A stretch of 64,000 nt of DNA from Pseudomonas sp. GM84 (GTDB lineage: Bacteria > Pseudomonadota > Gammaproteobacteria > Pseudomonadales > Pseudomonadaceae), in contig NZ_AKJC01000078.1 in NCBI RefSeq assembly GCF_000282535.1, positions 1 to 64,000 on the forward strand, given 5' to 3'. The position numbers were made by a program, and so were the translations under genes. Below, piece after piece: positions 55,982-64,000 of this stretch. Within the stretch, counting starts at the first letter, position 1, and each line of letters starts with the position of its first letter. The notes under the pieces are model-generated. The model searched no databases and was not told the DNA's origin. It saw nothing but the letters and a program-made list of their open reading frames with translations.

Positions 55982-57385
55982 ATGACTGAAGTTGCCTTGG
56001 ACACCGCAACCCCGCACGCCCCGTCTGTCATCCGGCTGTTGCTCGAAAAACTGGGCGTGGCCTACCGCGAGGTGCCAGATCATCCGCAGCTGCCAGCCGC
56101 CGCACGCGTGCAGGCGATCCTGCTCGACGACGAGATCGGCGCCTTGATGGTGCTGTTCCCACAGACCAAGCTGCTCGACCTCAATCGCCTGGAAGAGCTG
56201 ACCGGTCGCAAGCTCAAGGCCGTACCCGTCACACGCCTCAAGCAGATGCTCGACAAGCACCAGCTCAAGGCCCTGCCTGGCATTCCGGCACTGACCAGTT
56301 CGCCGTGCCTCTACGAAGGCAAGTTGCTCGATGCCGAACACCTGCTGATCCAGTCTGGCGAGGCGGGCCTGTTGCTGGAAATCAAGCGTGACGATTACAA
56401 GCGCATGCTGGCAAAGGCCAGCGCCGGCGGTTTCGGTCAACCGGTCAGGGAGATTCGCCCTAACCTCGACCGGCCAGACGACGACTCCAGGGAAATTACC
56501 CAGGCCGTCCAGGCGTTCACGGCCCGCCGCATCCAGAAGCGCCTGGAAGAAACCATCGAGATCCCGCCGCTGGCCGACACTGCGCAGAAGATCATCAAGC
56601 TGCGCGTCGACCCCAACGCCAGCATCGACGACATCACCGGCGTGGTCGAAACCGACCCCGCCCTGGCTGCCCAGGTGGTCAGTTGGGCCGCATCGCCCTA
56701 CTACGCCTCACCCGGCAAGATTCGCTCGGTGGAAGATGCCATCGTTCGTGTGCTGGGCTTCGACCTGGTGATCAACCTGGCCCTGGGCCTGGCGCTGGGC
56801 AAGACCCTGAGCCTGCCCAAGGATCATCCGCAGCAGGCTACACCCTACTGGCAGCAGTCGATCTACACCGCGGCGATCATCGAGGGGCTGACCCGCGCCA
56901 TGCCGCGCGCCGAACGCCCAGAGGCCGGCCTGACCTACCTGGCAGGGTTGCTGCACAATTTCGGTTACCTGTTGCTGGCCCATGTATTCCCGCCGCACTT
57001 CTCGCTGATCTGCCGGCACCTGGAGGTCAACCCACACCTGTGCCACACCTTCGTCGAGCAGCACCTGCTGGGTATCAGCCGCGAACAGATCGGCGCCTGG
57101 CTGATGAAGCTGTGGGATATGCCTGAAGAGCTGTCCACCGCGCTGCGTTTCCAGCACGACCCGACGTATGACGGTGAATATGCCGCGTATCCGAACCTGG
57201 TGTGCCTGGCGACCCGCCTGCTGCGCATGCGGGGTATTGGCTCGGGGCCGCAGGAAGCGATTCCAGATGAACTGCTGGAACGCCTTGGCATCACGCGGGA
57301 GAAGGCCGAGGACGCGGTGAACAAGGTGCTGGAGGCCGAGACCTTGTTGCGTGAGCTGGCTTCGCAGTTCAACGCACCGCATTGA
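55982..57385 (+). CDS. HDOD domain protein with an N-terminal YbaK-like domain
   Basis: A 467-residue protein. The first 150 residues resemble a YbaK/ProRS-editing domain (LGVAYREVPDHPQLPAAARV, then the TELTG-like LEELTGRKLKAVPV). The second half is an HDOD domain, related to HD hydrolases but without their full metal site (RLEETIEIPPLADTAQKIIK, LRVDPNASIDDITGVVETDP, TYLAGLLHNFGYL). Such proteins take part in signal output and motility in Pseudomonas. Start 55982 is chosen as the first credible ATG after the promoter-like region. Confidence 0.86.
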   Translation: MTEVALDTATPHAPSVIRLLLEKLGVAYREVPDHPQLPAAARVQAILLDDEIGALMVLFPQTKLLDLNRLEELTGRKLKAVPVTRLKQMLDKHQLKALPGIPALTSSPCLYEGKLLDAEHLLIQSGEAGLLLEIKRDDYKRMLAKASAGGFGQPVREIRPNLDRPDDDSREITQAVQAFTARRIQKRLEETIEIPPLADTAQKIIKLRVDPNASIDDITGVVETDPALAAQVVSWAASPYYASPGKIRSVEDAIVRVLGFDLVINLALGLALGKTLSLPKDHPQQATPYWQQSIYTAAIIEGLTRAMPRAERPEAGLTYLAGLLHNFGYLLLAHVFPPHFSLICRHLEVNPHLCHTFVEQHLLGISREQIGAWLMKLWDMPEELSTALRFQHDPTYDGEYAAYPNLVCLATRLLRMRGIGSGPQEAIPDELLERLGITREKAEDAVNKVLEAETLLRELASQFNAPH

Positions 57386-57400
57386 TTTATTTGAGGCCCT

Positions 57401-57497
57401 CTGGGAGCGGGCTTGTCCCGCGAACACGGGCGAAGCCCGTGCCATGCAGCGGGTGTGCCTGGGCCGGCCCTTTCGTGGGGCAAGCCCGCTCCCACAA
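57401..57497. repeat. REP pair (variant with GCGGG core)
   Basis: GGGAGCGGGCTTGTCCCGCG and GTGGGGCAAGCCCGCTCCCA face each other, with an inner ACGGGCGAAGCCCGT hairpin. Confidence 0.85.
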
Positions 57498-57523
57498 TCA
57501 ATTGCCAGACTTGTCTGGCAATA

Positions 57524-57898
57524 TCAGCCCTTCTTCTTCGGTTTCAGGTACTTCATCAGCCCCTGGAACCACATCACCAGCGCCGGATTGCCCTTGATCT
57601 GGATGCTCTTGTCCTGAATCCCCTGCATGAACGCCAGTTGCTTGTTGCCCGCCTGCAGCGTGGCGAAGCCATAAGCCGCGTCCTTGAAGGCGATGGCGAA
57701 GGCCGGCTGCGCGTGCACACCGCCTTTGCTGCTGATGCGCTCGCCATTGACGATGAAGTGCCGGGCGACCTTGCCGTCCAGCGTCTGCATCTGGAACACC
57801 AGGTCCTTGTCTTTGAGTTGCTGCTGAAACGCCGGGTTGTTGCGGCTGGCCCTGGCCATCAGCAGTCCCATGGCCCAGAGAAGAAAGCGGAACTTCAT
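57524..57898 (-). CDS. SCP2-like sterol-transfer family protein, small
   Basis: A 124-residue protein. After a short hydrophobic N-terminus, NPAFQQQLKDKDLVFQMQTL and KVARHFIVNGERIS followed by IQIKGNPALVMWFQGLMKYL resemble SCP2/UbiJ-like hydrophobic-pocket domains. Function unknown; the family assignment is tentative. ATG 57898 has GAGG 7 nt upstream; the TTG one codon before is less likely. Confidence 0.6.
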   Translation of the reverse strand: MKFRFLLWAMGLLMARASRNNPAFQQQLKDKDLVFQMQTLDGKVARHFIVNGERISSKGGVHAQPAFAIAFKDAAYGFATLQAGNKQLAFMQGIQDKSIQIKGNPALVMWFQGLMKYLKPKKKG

Positions 57899-57990
57899 CA
57901 ACGCGCCTCGAATGAAATATGACTGAAGTGCGCAGTCTATCCTTTTCCTGTACTAATTATGCAAGTTCGCCACACGTTGTCTGCAGAACG

Positions 57991-58020
57991 CACAACGGGC
58001 GCCCGAGGGCGCCCGTTGTG
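57991..58020. terminator. Perfect hairpin between the SCP2-like gene and hupA
   Basis: CACAACGGGCGCCC-GA-GGGCGCCCGTTGTG, 14-bp arms with no mismatch, just downstream of hupA (minus strand). No T run follows. Confidence 0.65.
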
Positions 58021-58046
58021 CTGACACTGGGGATGTCAGGAATCGA

Positions 58047-58346
58047 TCACTTGCCTTTCTTGGCCGGCTTGGCAGGTGTGTTGACGCTGTCGCGCAGGTT
58101 CTTGCCAGGCTTGAAGGCAACGGTGTTGCTGGCCTTGATTTTCACCGGCTGGCCGGTTTGCGGGTTTTTCCCGGTGCGGGCACCACGATGGCGTTTTTCA
58201 AAGGTACCGAAACCGACCAGCGTGACGGTGTCCTTGTCCAGGGCACCGGTAATGCTGTCGAGAATCGCGTTCAGCACCTGGTTGGCCTTTTCCTTGGTCA
58301 GATCGGCCTTTTCGGCGATGACGGCGGCGAGTTCTGGTTTACGCAT
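58047..58346 (-). CDS. hupA: DNA-binding protein HU
   Basis: A 99-residue nucleoid protein that bends DNA. The HU signature is GFGTFEKRHRGARTGKNPQT; the DNA-binding arm continues GQPVKIKASNTVAFKPGKNL. It has a Lys-rich C-terminal extension (PAKPAKKGK) beyond the usual 90 residues. This locus corresponds to hupA in P. putida by context. Confidence 0.95.
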   Translation of the reverse strand: MRKPELAAVIAEKADLTKEKANQVLNAILDSITGALDKDTVTLVGFGTFEKRHRGARTGKNPQTGQPVKIKASNTVAFKPGKNLRDSVNTPAKPAKKGK

Positions 58347-58534
58347 AGTGAAGCCTCTTTGACGGGATTTCTTGTTGTTATTGCCGTGCTGCCATTGAAG
58401 CAGCGTTCAAGGCACCGCAGGCTCTAATCTGCGGCAGACGGAAGTGAGAATGGCACGCCCACCGAGGCCGCGCCAGTATCAGGGCGGCCATTGTGTGACC
58501 AACAACAGGATAAATCCGACAGAACGCCCGCCAT

Positions 58535-59683
58535 TTACGCCATAAGGGGGGGCAACTGCCTATTCAGCGCCAGTTTTTCCATGACGGCGCTGCCCGTCAG
58601 GGCATAACCCAGCAGCTGGCCGTCAGCAGCGTGGCAGAGCACTTTCAGGTCACTGCCCTGCCCTTCCACCTGCCAGGTGCCTTCACGGCCCTGAGGCGCA
58701 GGTGACACAACCAGAGGGCAAGCCGGCGTCTTGACGGTGATTGGCATCGGCCCGTAGCTGACAGTTGTCGGGTTGCCGGCCAGGGTCTGGGCCAAGGCAC
58801 GGGCACAGGCCATCAGCGGCATCACGTAGAGCAGGTTGATGCCCTCGACTTCGGCACAATCACCCAGCGCATAGATATTGCCGTGGGAAGTGCGCAGCTG
58901 ACGGTCCACCACCACACCACGATTGATCTGCAAGCCGGCGGCCGCGGCCAGGTCCGTGCGTGGACGCAGGCCAATCGCCGACACCACCAGGTCACAGGCG
59001 ATCACACTGCCGTCGGACAGGTGCGCTTCGAGCCCATCCCCCTCCTGCTGCAGACGGGTCAGCACCGGGCCGAGGTGGAAACGCACCCCCAAGCCTTGCA
59101 ACCCGGCTTGCACCGCAGCGGCCGCGGCTGGGTGCAGCAGGGTCGGCATGATCTGCTCGCAGGGGGCCACCACATCGACCTGAAAACCGCCCAGGCTCAT
59201 GTCATTGGCGAATTCACAGCCGATCAGGCCGGCACCGAGGATCAGCACACGCTGCTTGCCAGCAGCCGCGGCACGAAAACGTGCGTAATCCTCCAGATCA
59301 TTGATCGGGAAAACCCGATCCGCACCATCGCCTTCGATCGGCACCTGCACGGTTTGCGCGCCCCAGGCCAGCACCAGGTCGCGGTACTCGACGGCCTCTT
59401 CACCGATCCACAGGCGCTTGTGGCCCGGGTCGATGCCGCTGATGCGGGTATGGGTGCGGACTTCGGCCTTGAGCTGCTCGGCCATGGCGCCCGGCTCGGC
59501 CATGCACAGGCCGTCGGCGTCCTTTTGCTTGGCGAAACCTGTGGAGAGCATCGGCTTGGAGTAGGAGCGACCGTCATCGGCCGTGATCAGCAGCAGCGGC
59601 GTCTCGCCATCGAGCTTGCGAAATTCACGGGCCAGGTTATAGCCCGCCAGGCCAGTACCGATGATTACCACGGGGGACGTCAT
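58535..59683 (-). CDS. Rubredoxin-NAD(+) reductase
   Basis: A 382-residue FAD-dependent reductase that passes electrons from NADH to rubredoxin. FAD-binding [18 protein letters not shown] at the N-terminus, NADH-binding [18 protein letters not shown] in the middle, and the second FAD motif [14 protein letters not shown] 59683 matches the family length. Rubredoxin is encoded immediately upstream on the same strand. Confidence 0.94.
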   Translation of the reverse strand: MTSPVVIIGTGLAGYNLAREFRKLDGETPLLLITADDGRSYSKPMLSTGFAKQKDADGLCMAEPGAMAEQLKAEVRTHTRISGIDPGHKRLWIGEEAVEYRDLVLAWGAQTVQVPIEGDGADRVFPINDLEDYARFRAAAAGKQRVLILGAGLIGCEFANDMSLGGFQVDVVAPCEQIMPTLLHPAAAAAVQAGLQGLGVRFHLGPVLTRLQQEGDGLEAHLSDGSVIACDLVVSAIGLRPRTDLAAAAGLQINRGVVVDRQLRTSHGNIYALGDCAEVEGINLLYVMPLMACARALAQTLAGNPTTVSYGPMPITVKTPACPLVVSPAPQGREGTWQVEGQGSDLKVLCHAADGQLLGYALTGSAVMEKLALNRQLPPLMA

Positions 59684-59721
59684 GTCGTGCTTTCCTCTCG
59701 TATGTGCAAACAGGTTGGGGA

Positions 59722-59889
59722 TCAGCCGATGGCGATCATTTCGAAGTCGCTCTTGCCGACACCGCAGTCGGGGCACAGCCAGTCCTGCGGCACATCTTCC
59801 CAGCGGGTGCCGGGGGCGATGCCGTCATCCGGCCAACCTTCGGCCTCGTCGTAGATCAGGCCACAGACAATACATTGCCACTTCTTCAT
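59722..59889 (-). CDS. Rubredoxin
   Basis: A 55-residue electron carrier. The four iron ligands are the two CxxC motifs in [19 protein letters not shown] and [17 protein letters not shown]. It begins [10 protein letters not shown] and ends at TGA 59722. It is 38 nt upstream of the reductase gene, which it serves. Such pairs support alkane hydroxylases or oxidative-stress enzymes. Confidence 0.96.
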   Translation of the reverse strand: MKKWQCIVCGLIYDEAEGWPDDGIAPGTRWEDVPQDWLCPDCGVGKSDFEMIAIG

Positions 59890-60020
59890 GGGGTGTCGTT
59901 CCTCGGTACAGGCTCAGGCTTTGTCATACGGGCTCAAGGCCCTTTCGCGGGCATTATGCAAGCAGTCGGGGCAATCATGCTAAGCTCGCCGCCTCTCTGG
60001 CTGTAACAAAGCATACCGAC

Positions 60021-60578
60021 GTGTCGTACGAATCCCCGCAAGCAGCCGCTGTCGCGTGGCTGCCGTATTCACAGCTGGCGACCGACATCGACCAGCCTAC
60101 CCTTGACTGGCTGTTCGACGAAGGCTCCCTGACTCGCCGGCTGATCCACCTGTCCCACGATCACTTCAGCGTGACCCCTCTGTTCGAGGGCTGGCAGCCG
60201 CTGCGCGATGACGAATGCCAGGCACTGCGCATCGCTCCGGGTGCCGAAGGCTGGGTGCGCGAAGTGTACCTGCGCGGCCATGGCCAACCCTGGGTATTCG
60301 CCCGCAGCGTGGCCAGCCGCAGTGCGCTGGAGCGCGGCGGCCTGGACCTGGAAACCCTGGGCAGCCGTTCGCTGGGCGAGTTGCTATTCTGCGACCAGGC
60401 GTTCATCCGCCACCCCATCGAAGTGTGCACTTATCCACAACCCTGGCTGCCTTCCGAAGCAGCCCATGAAGGCTTGTGGGGGCGTCGCTCGCGCTTCGAA
60501 CGCAACGGCCTCGACCTGCTGGTGGCCGAGGTGTTCCTGCCGGCACTGTGGCAAGCGGCCAAGGAGGAAAACCGCTGA
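60021..60578 (+). CDS. ubiC: Chorismate pyruvate-lyase
   Basis: A 185-residue enzyme converting chorismate into 4-hydroxybenzoate and pyruvate, the entry step of ubiquinone synthesis. Conserved [35 protein letters not shown] and [20 protein letters not shown], with the product-binding Arg and Glu. Start is GTG 60021, since upstream in-frame codons belong to the region opposite the rubredoxin genes. The stop overlaps the ubiA start by 1 nt. Confidence 0.94.
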   Translation: MSYESPQAAAVAWLPYSQLATDIDQPTLDWLFDEGSLTRRLIHLSHDHFSVTPLFEGWQPLRDDECQALRIAPGAEGWVREVYLRGHGQPWVFARSVASRSALERGGLDLETLGSRSLGELLFCDQAFIRHPIEVCTYPQPWLPSEAAHEGLWGRRSRFERNGLDLLVAEVFLPALWQAAKEENR

Positions 60579-61468
60579 TGTACCTGCAACTGCTCAAGTC
60601 GCTCAACCGCGTGCACCCGCGCGCCTGGGACTTTGTCCAGCTCAGCCGCATGGACCGGCCTATCGGCATCTACCTGTTGCTGTGGCCCACCCTGACCGCC
60701 GTGTGGATTGCCGGGCAAGGTTCGCCAACCTTGGCCAACGTGCTGATTTTTGGCCTCGGCGTGGTGCTGATGCGTGCCGCCGGCTGCTGCATCAATGACT
60801 TCGCCGACCGCAAGGTCGATGGCCACGTCAAACGCACCGCCGACCGCCCATTGGCCAGCGGTCGGGTCAGACCGCGCGAAGCGCTGGCGCTGTGCGCCAT
60901 CCTGGTTGCTCTGAGTTTCCTGCTGGTGCTGTGCACCAACAGCCAGACCGTGTGGCTGTCGTTCGGCGCGGTAGCCCTGGCGTTCTGCTACCCGTTCATG
61001 AAGCGCTATACCTACTACCCGCAGGTGGTGTTGGGCGCCGCGTATTCCTGGGGCATTCCCATGGCGTTCACCGCCGCGGGCGGCGAATTGCCGGCCAGCG
61101 CCTGGCTGCTGTACATCGCCAACCTGTTGTGGACGGTGGGTTATGACACCTACTACGCCATGGTGGATCGCGACGATGACCTGAAGATCGGCGTGAAATC
61201 GACGGCGATCCTGTTCGGCGAGTCTGACCGGGTGATCATCCTGACCTTGCAGCTGCTGTCACTGGGTTGTCTGTTGCTGGCAGGCAGCCGCTTCGAGCTG
61301 GGGGGCTGGTTCCACCTCGGGCTGCTGGGGGCGGTGCTGTGCTTTGCGTGGGAGTTCTGGTCGACGCGCAAGCTGGACCGGGAGTCGTGCTTCAAGGCGT
61401 TTCTGCACAATCACTGGGCGGGGTTGCTGATCTTCATCAGCGTGGTGCTGGACTACGCCCTGCGCTGA
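60578..61468 (+). CDS. ubiA: 4-hydroxybenzoate octaprenyltransferase
   Basis: A 296-residue integral membrane prenyltransferase joining the polyprenyl chain to 4-hydroxybenzoate. Two aspartate-rich motifs bind the magnesium-diphosphate: [20 protein letters not shown] and [19 protein letters not shown]. About nine hydrophobic helices. Translationally coupled to ubiC (TGATG). Confidence 0.97.
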   Translation: MYLQLLKSLNRVHPRAWDFVQLSRMDRPIGIYLLLWPTLTAVWIAGQGSPTLANVLIFGLGVVLMRAAGCCINDFADRKVDGHVKRTADRPLASGRVRPREALALCAILVALSFLLVLCTNSQTVWLSFGAVALAFCYPFMKRYTYYPQVVLGAAYSWGIPMAFTAAGGELPASAWLLYIANLLWTVGYDTYYAMVDRDDDLKIGVKSTAILFGESDRVIILTLQLLSLGCLLLAGSRFELGGWFHLGLLGAVLCFAWEFWSTRKLDRESCFKAFLHNHWAGLLIFISVVLDYALR

Positions 61469-61470
61469 AT

Positions 61471-61574
61471 TCATCGCCGGCAAGCCGGCTCCCACATGTC
61501 CACCACAGCCCTCAAGAATGGCGCTGTACCTGTGAGAGCCGGCTTGCCGGCGATTGGGCCGCAAGGCGGCCCCG
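61471..61574. repeat. REP pair
   Basis: ATCGCCGGCAAGCCGGCTCC and AGCCGGCTTGCCGGCGATTG followed by GGGCCGCAAGGCGGCCC, between ubiA and the convergent small secreted protein gene. Confidence 0.92.
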
Positions 61575-61580
61575 GCAATC

Positions 61581-61952
61581 TCAAGGCTTGGCGATATGCC
61601 AGACGTCCTTCACGCCATCACCGGTCTTGTCTCCGGCTTTCTTGTCCTTGATGAAGGTGTACAGCGGCTTGCCGTCATAGGCCCACTGCATCGAACCATC
61701 GTCTCGCGTCACATGGGTCCATTTGTCCTTCGGCGCCTCGTCGTCCTTCTTGACCATCAATGGCGGCCAGTTCTTGGCGCACTCGTCATTGCATACCGAC
61801 TTGCCACCTGAATCCTTGTCAAAGGTGTACAGGGTCATGCCAGCGTGATCGACCCACATGCCATCCTTCTCCATGGCATGGTGGGCAGACGCTACCCCCG
61901 GAAGCGCCAGTGCAGCGAAAAGGGCCATCCAGCTCAGCGTGTGTCGTGTCAT
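61581..61952 (-). CDS. Secreted protein with conserved Yx(FWY)xxD motifs (COG4315 family)
   Basis: A 123-residue protein with a signal peptide (MTRHTLSWMALFAALALPGV, cleavage near ASA). The mature part has two copies of the family motif, LYTFDKDSGGKSVCNDECAK and LYTFIKDKKAGDKTGDGV, and a Cys pair (SVCNDECAKNWPPL). Function unknown; often induced by acid or envelope stress. An ATG four codons upstream is possible. Confidence 0.88.
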   Translation of the reverse strand: MTRHTLSWMALFAALALPGVASAHHAMEKDGMWVDHAGMTLYTFDKDSGGKSVCNDECAKNWPPLMVKKDDEAPKDKWTHVTRDDGSMQWAYDGKPLYTFIKDKKAGDKTGDGVKDVWHIAKP

Positions 61953-62055
61953 TGGAATCACCATTGTTTCGGGGGTGGAATGAGTTCGGGTTGCCGTCGC
62001 AACGGCCCTGTGTAGCCTAGCCCAGTCACGCAATGTCGCCAGAACGGCCAACGCC

Positions 62056-62073
62056 CTGTCACACAGCTGCAAT
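62056..62073 (+). promoter_or_regulatory. Pho box upstream of phoB
   Basis: CTGTCACACAGCTGCAAT agrees with the PhoB-binding consensus of two CTGTCAT-like 7-mers separated by 4 nt (second repeat CTGCAAT). It ends 53 nt before the phoB start, fitting autoregulation of phoB-phoR under phosphate starvation. Confidence 0.75.
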
Positions 62074-62126
62074 AATTCCGTTATCTAATGCGGGCCAGAC
62101 ACGATTTCCCAGGAGAGGTTTTGAGC

Positions 62127-62816
62127 ATGGTTGGCAGGAACATTCTGATCGTCGACGACGAAGCGCCTATTCGCGAGATGATCGCCGTTGCATTGGAAAT
62201 GGCCGGCTATGACTGCCTGGAAGCAGAGAATTCCCAGCAGGCCCATGCGATCATCGTCGACCGCAAGCCCGACCTGATCCTGCTCGACTGGATGCTGCCC
62301 GGCACCTCCGGCATCGAGCTGGCGCGGCGCCTCAAGCGAGACGAGCTGACCGGTGACATTCCGATCATCATGCTCACCGCCAAGGGCGAGGAAGACAACA
62401 AGATCCAGGGCCTGGAAGTGGGCGCCGACGACTACATCACCAAGCCGTTTTCCCCGCGCGAGCTGGTTGCCCGCCTCAAAGCCGTGCTGCGTCGCACCGG
62501 CCCGAGCGACACCGAAGCACCGATCGAAGTCGGTGGCCTGCTGCTCGACCCGATCAGCCACCGCGTGACCATCGATGGCAAGCCTGCCGAAATGGGCCCT
62601 ACCGAATACCGCCTGCTGCAGTTCTTCATGACCCACCAGGAGCGCGCCTACACCCGTGGCCAATTGCTCGACCAGGTGTGGGGCGGCAACGTGTATGTCG
62701 AGGAACGCACCGTCGACGTGCACATCCGGCGCCTGCGCAAGGCACTGGGTGAAGCCTATGAAAATCTGGTACAAACCGTGCGCGGCACTGGCTACCGCTT
62801 CTCGACCAAAAGCTGA
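62127..62816 (+). CDS. phoB: Phosphate-regulon response regulator PhoB
   Basis: A 229-residue OmpR-family regulator. Receiver domain: [18 protein letters not shown], phosphorylated Asp in [13 protein letters not shown] (about residue 53), conserved Thr and Lys in IIMLTAKGE and [11 protein letters not shown]. The winged HTH (about 130-227) has [20 protein letters not shown] and [24 protein letters not shown] lies 8 nt before ATG 62127. Activates phosphate-starvation genes at Pho boxes. Confidence 0.97.
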   Translation: MVGRNILIVDDEAPIREMIAVALEMAGYDCLEAENSQQAHAIIVDRKPDLILLDWMLPGTSGIELARRLKRDELTGDIPIIMLTAKGEEDNKIQGLEVGADDYITKPFSPRELVARLKAVLRRTGPSDTEAPIEVGGLLLDPISHRVTIDGKPAEMGPTEYRLLQFFMTHQERAYTRGQLLDQVWGGNVYVEERTVDVHIRRLRKALGEAYENLVQTVRGTGYRFSTKS

Positions 62817-62863
62817 TCGAGCCCCCAGCGCCAAGCTGCACGTCGTTGTACAAGGACCGTCAA

Positions 62864-64000
62864 TTGAACCAGAACTGGCACGCGACCCTGATTCGCCACC
62901 TGCTGTTGTTGATCACCGTCTGCCTGATCGGCGGCCTGGTCAGCGGTTACTACGGTTGGAGCCTGGCCATCGGCTTGGCGCTCTACCTGGGCTGGACCCT
63001 CAAACAGCTGCTGCGCCTGCATGACTGGCTACGCAACCACCAGCCCGACGAAGCACCGCCCGACGGCTACGGCCTGTGGGGTGAAGTGTTCGACAGCATC
63101 TATCACCTGCAACGCCGCGACCAACGCGTGCGCGGGCGCCTGCAGGCGGTGATCGACCGGGTACAGGAATCCACCGCCGCCCTGCGTGACGCGGTGATCA
63201 TGCTCGACAGCGATGGCAACCTGGAATGGTGGAACCGCGCCGCTGAAACCTTGCTCGGCTTCAAGACCCCGCAAGATGGCGGCCAACCGGTGACCAACCT
63301 GGTACGCCACCCTCGCTTCAAAGAGTACTTCGAGTCGGAAAACTACGCCGAACCGTTGGAAATCCCTTCGCCGATCAACGATCGCCTGCGTGTCCAGCTG
63401 CACCTGACCCGCTACGGCAACAACGAGCACCTGATGCTGGTGCGTGATGTCACCCGCATTCACCAGCTCGAACAGATGCGCAAGGACTTCGTGGCCAACG
63501 TTTCCCACGAATTGCGCACGCCGCTGACGGTCATCACCGGTTACCTGGAAACCCTGCTGGACAACGTCGAAGACGTGAACCCGCGCTGGGGCCGGGCGCT
63601 GCAACAGATGAACCAGCAAGGTTCGCGCATGCAGACGCTGCTCAACGACCTGCTGTTGCTGGCCAAGCTGGAGGCCACCGACTACCCCTCGGACAACCAG
63701 CCGGTCGCCGTCGATGCCCTGCTGCAGGCGATCTACAACGATGCCCAGGCGCTGTCCGGGCCGCGCAACCAGCGCATCACCCTGGAAGCTGCGCCCGGCG
63801 TGAAGTTGAAGGGCAGTGAGTCGGAGCTGCGCAGTGCCTTTTCCAACCTGGTGTTCAACGCGGTCAAGTACACCCAGGACGAAGGCAGCATCCGTATCCG
63901 CTGGTGGGCCGACGCCCAAGGCGCGCACTTGTCGGTACAGGACTCGGGGGTCGGTATCGACGCCAAGCACCTGCCGCGCCTGACCGAACGCTTCTATCGA
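62864..64000 (+). CDS. phoR: Phosphate-regulon sensor kinase PhoR (5' part)
   Basis: The first 379 residues of a membrane sensor kinase; the gene runs out of the window. Start TTG 62864 with AAGGA 7 nt upstream. Two N-terminal membrane helices (LIRHLLLLITVCLIGGLVSG and SLAIGLALYLGWTL), a PAS-like domain (ALRDAVIMLDSDGNLEWWNR), the HisKA helix with the phospho-accepting His in FVANVSHELRTPLTVITG, and the beginning of the ATPase domain (FSNLVFNAVKYTQDEG; VQDSGVGID). Forms the two-component pair with PhoB. Confidence 0.95.
   Translation, partial: MNQNWHATLIRHLLLLITVCLIGGLVSGYYGWSLAIGLALYLGWTLKQLLRLHDWLRNHQPDEAPPDGYGLWGEVFDSIYHLQRRDQRVRGRLQAVIDRVQESTAALRDAVIMLDSDGNLEWWNRAAETLLGFKTPQDGGQPVTNLVRHPRFKEYFESENYAEPLEIPSPINDRLRVQLHLTRYGNNEHLMLVRDVTRIHQLEQMRKDFVANVSHELRTPLTVITGYLETLLDNVEDVNPRWGRALQQMNQQGSRMQTLLNDLLLLAKLEATDYPSDNQPVAVDALLQAIYNDAQALSGPRNQRITLEAAPGVKLKGSESELRSAFSNLVFNAVKYTQDEGSIRIRWWADAQGAHLSVQDSGVGIDAKHLPRLTERFYR

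Overview
The window is a chromosomal segment of a Pseudomonas of the P. putida group. The evidence is gene order (an aldehyde dehydrogenase near rpmB-rpmG, a dipeptide-binding protein, radC, coaBC-dut-algC-argB, pyrE/crc, rph, yicC-gmk, rpoZ-spoT-ridA, exbB-exbD-tonB, oxyR-recG, hupA, rubredoxin reductase/rubredoxin, ubiC-ubiA, phoB-phoR), GC-rich codon use, and about ten intergenic copies of the paired REP element typical of P. putida (core GCCGGCTTGCCGGCGAT). All assignments were made by reading translated sequence and motifs; no database search was run.

Layout: 1-6197 is core genome (MFS transporter, aldehyde dehydrogenase, cupin, ribosomal proteins L33 and L28, ABC peptide-binding protein, then the last 54 codons of radC). 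6198-31222 is a 25-kb mobile genomic island inserted inside radC, exactly between the codons for Thr172 and the first His of the JAMM/MPN active-site motif HNHPSG. The first 172 codons of radC lie on the far side (31223-31738). 31739-64000 is again core genome, ending inside phoR.

The island begins with four overlapping inward-reading genes: three different tyrosine recombinases and a small HTH/coiled-coil protein. This is the ginABCD signature of GInt islands, known to be site-specific genomic islands with a recombination operon, cargo and a short non-coding far end. The cargo here is, in order: a small unknown gene divergent from an XRE regulator with a palindromic operator; an unknown 160-aa protein gene; a structured small RNA on the minus strand with its own extended -10 promoter, several stable tetraloops and a bidirectional terminator; a five-gene catabolic locus (RraA-type aldolase, GntR/FCD regulator, ACS-type MFS importer, D-2-hydroxyacid dehydrogenase, Tat-exported amidohydrolase) with two near-identical operator/promoter blocks; and a likely anti-phage region (large SIR2 protein, HNH-like protein, Apea-like HEPN protein, small proteins, a second HEPN-like protein and an OLD-family ATPase/TOPRIM nuclease gene broken by two frameshifts). 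The right end carries a perfect 61-nt palindrome. The island has no REP copies but has its own family of intergenic repeats, consistent with a foreign origin.

Core functions fit known Pseudomonas physiology: polyamine breakdown by the gamma-glutamyl route (permease, gamma-glutamyl-GABA hydrolase, glutamine-synthetase-like ligase, LysR regulator), CoA, dUTP, alginate/LPS sugar, arginine and pyrimidine metabolism, carbon catabolite repression (Crc), stringent response (SpoT), TonB energy transduction, oxidative stress (OxyR), ubiquinone synthesis (UbiC, UbiA) and phosphate sensing (PhoB/PhoR behind a Pho box).

Best candidates for something new are the SIR2-HNH-HEPN block, the structured small RNA at about 13370-13522, and the right-end palindrome of the GInt. 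No tRNA, rRNA, CRISPR array or insertion sequence was seen.
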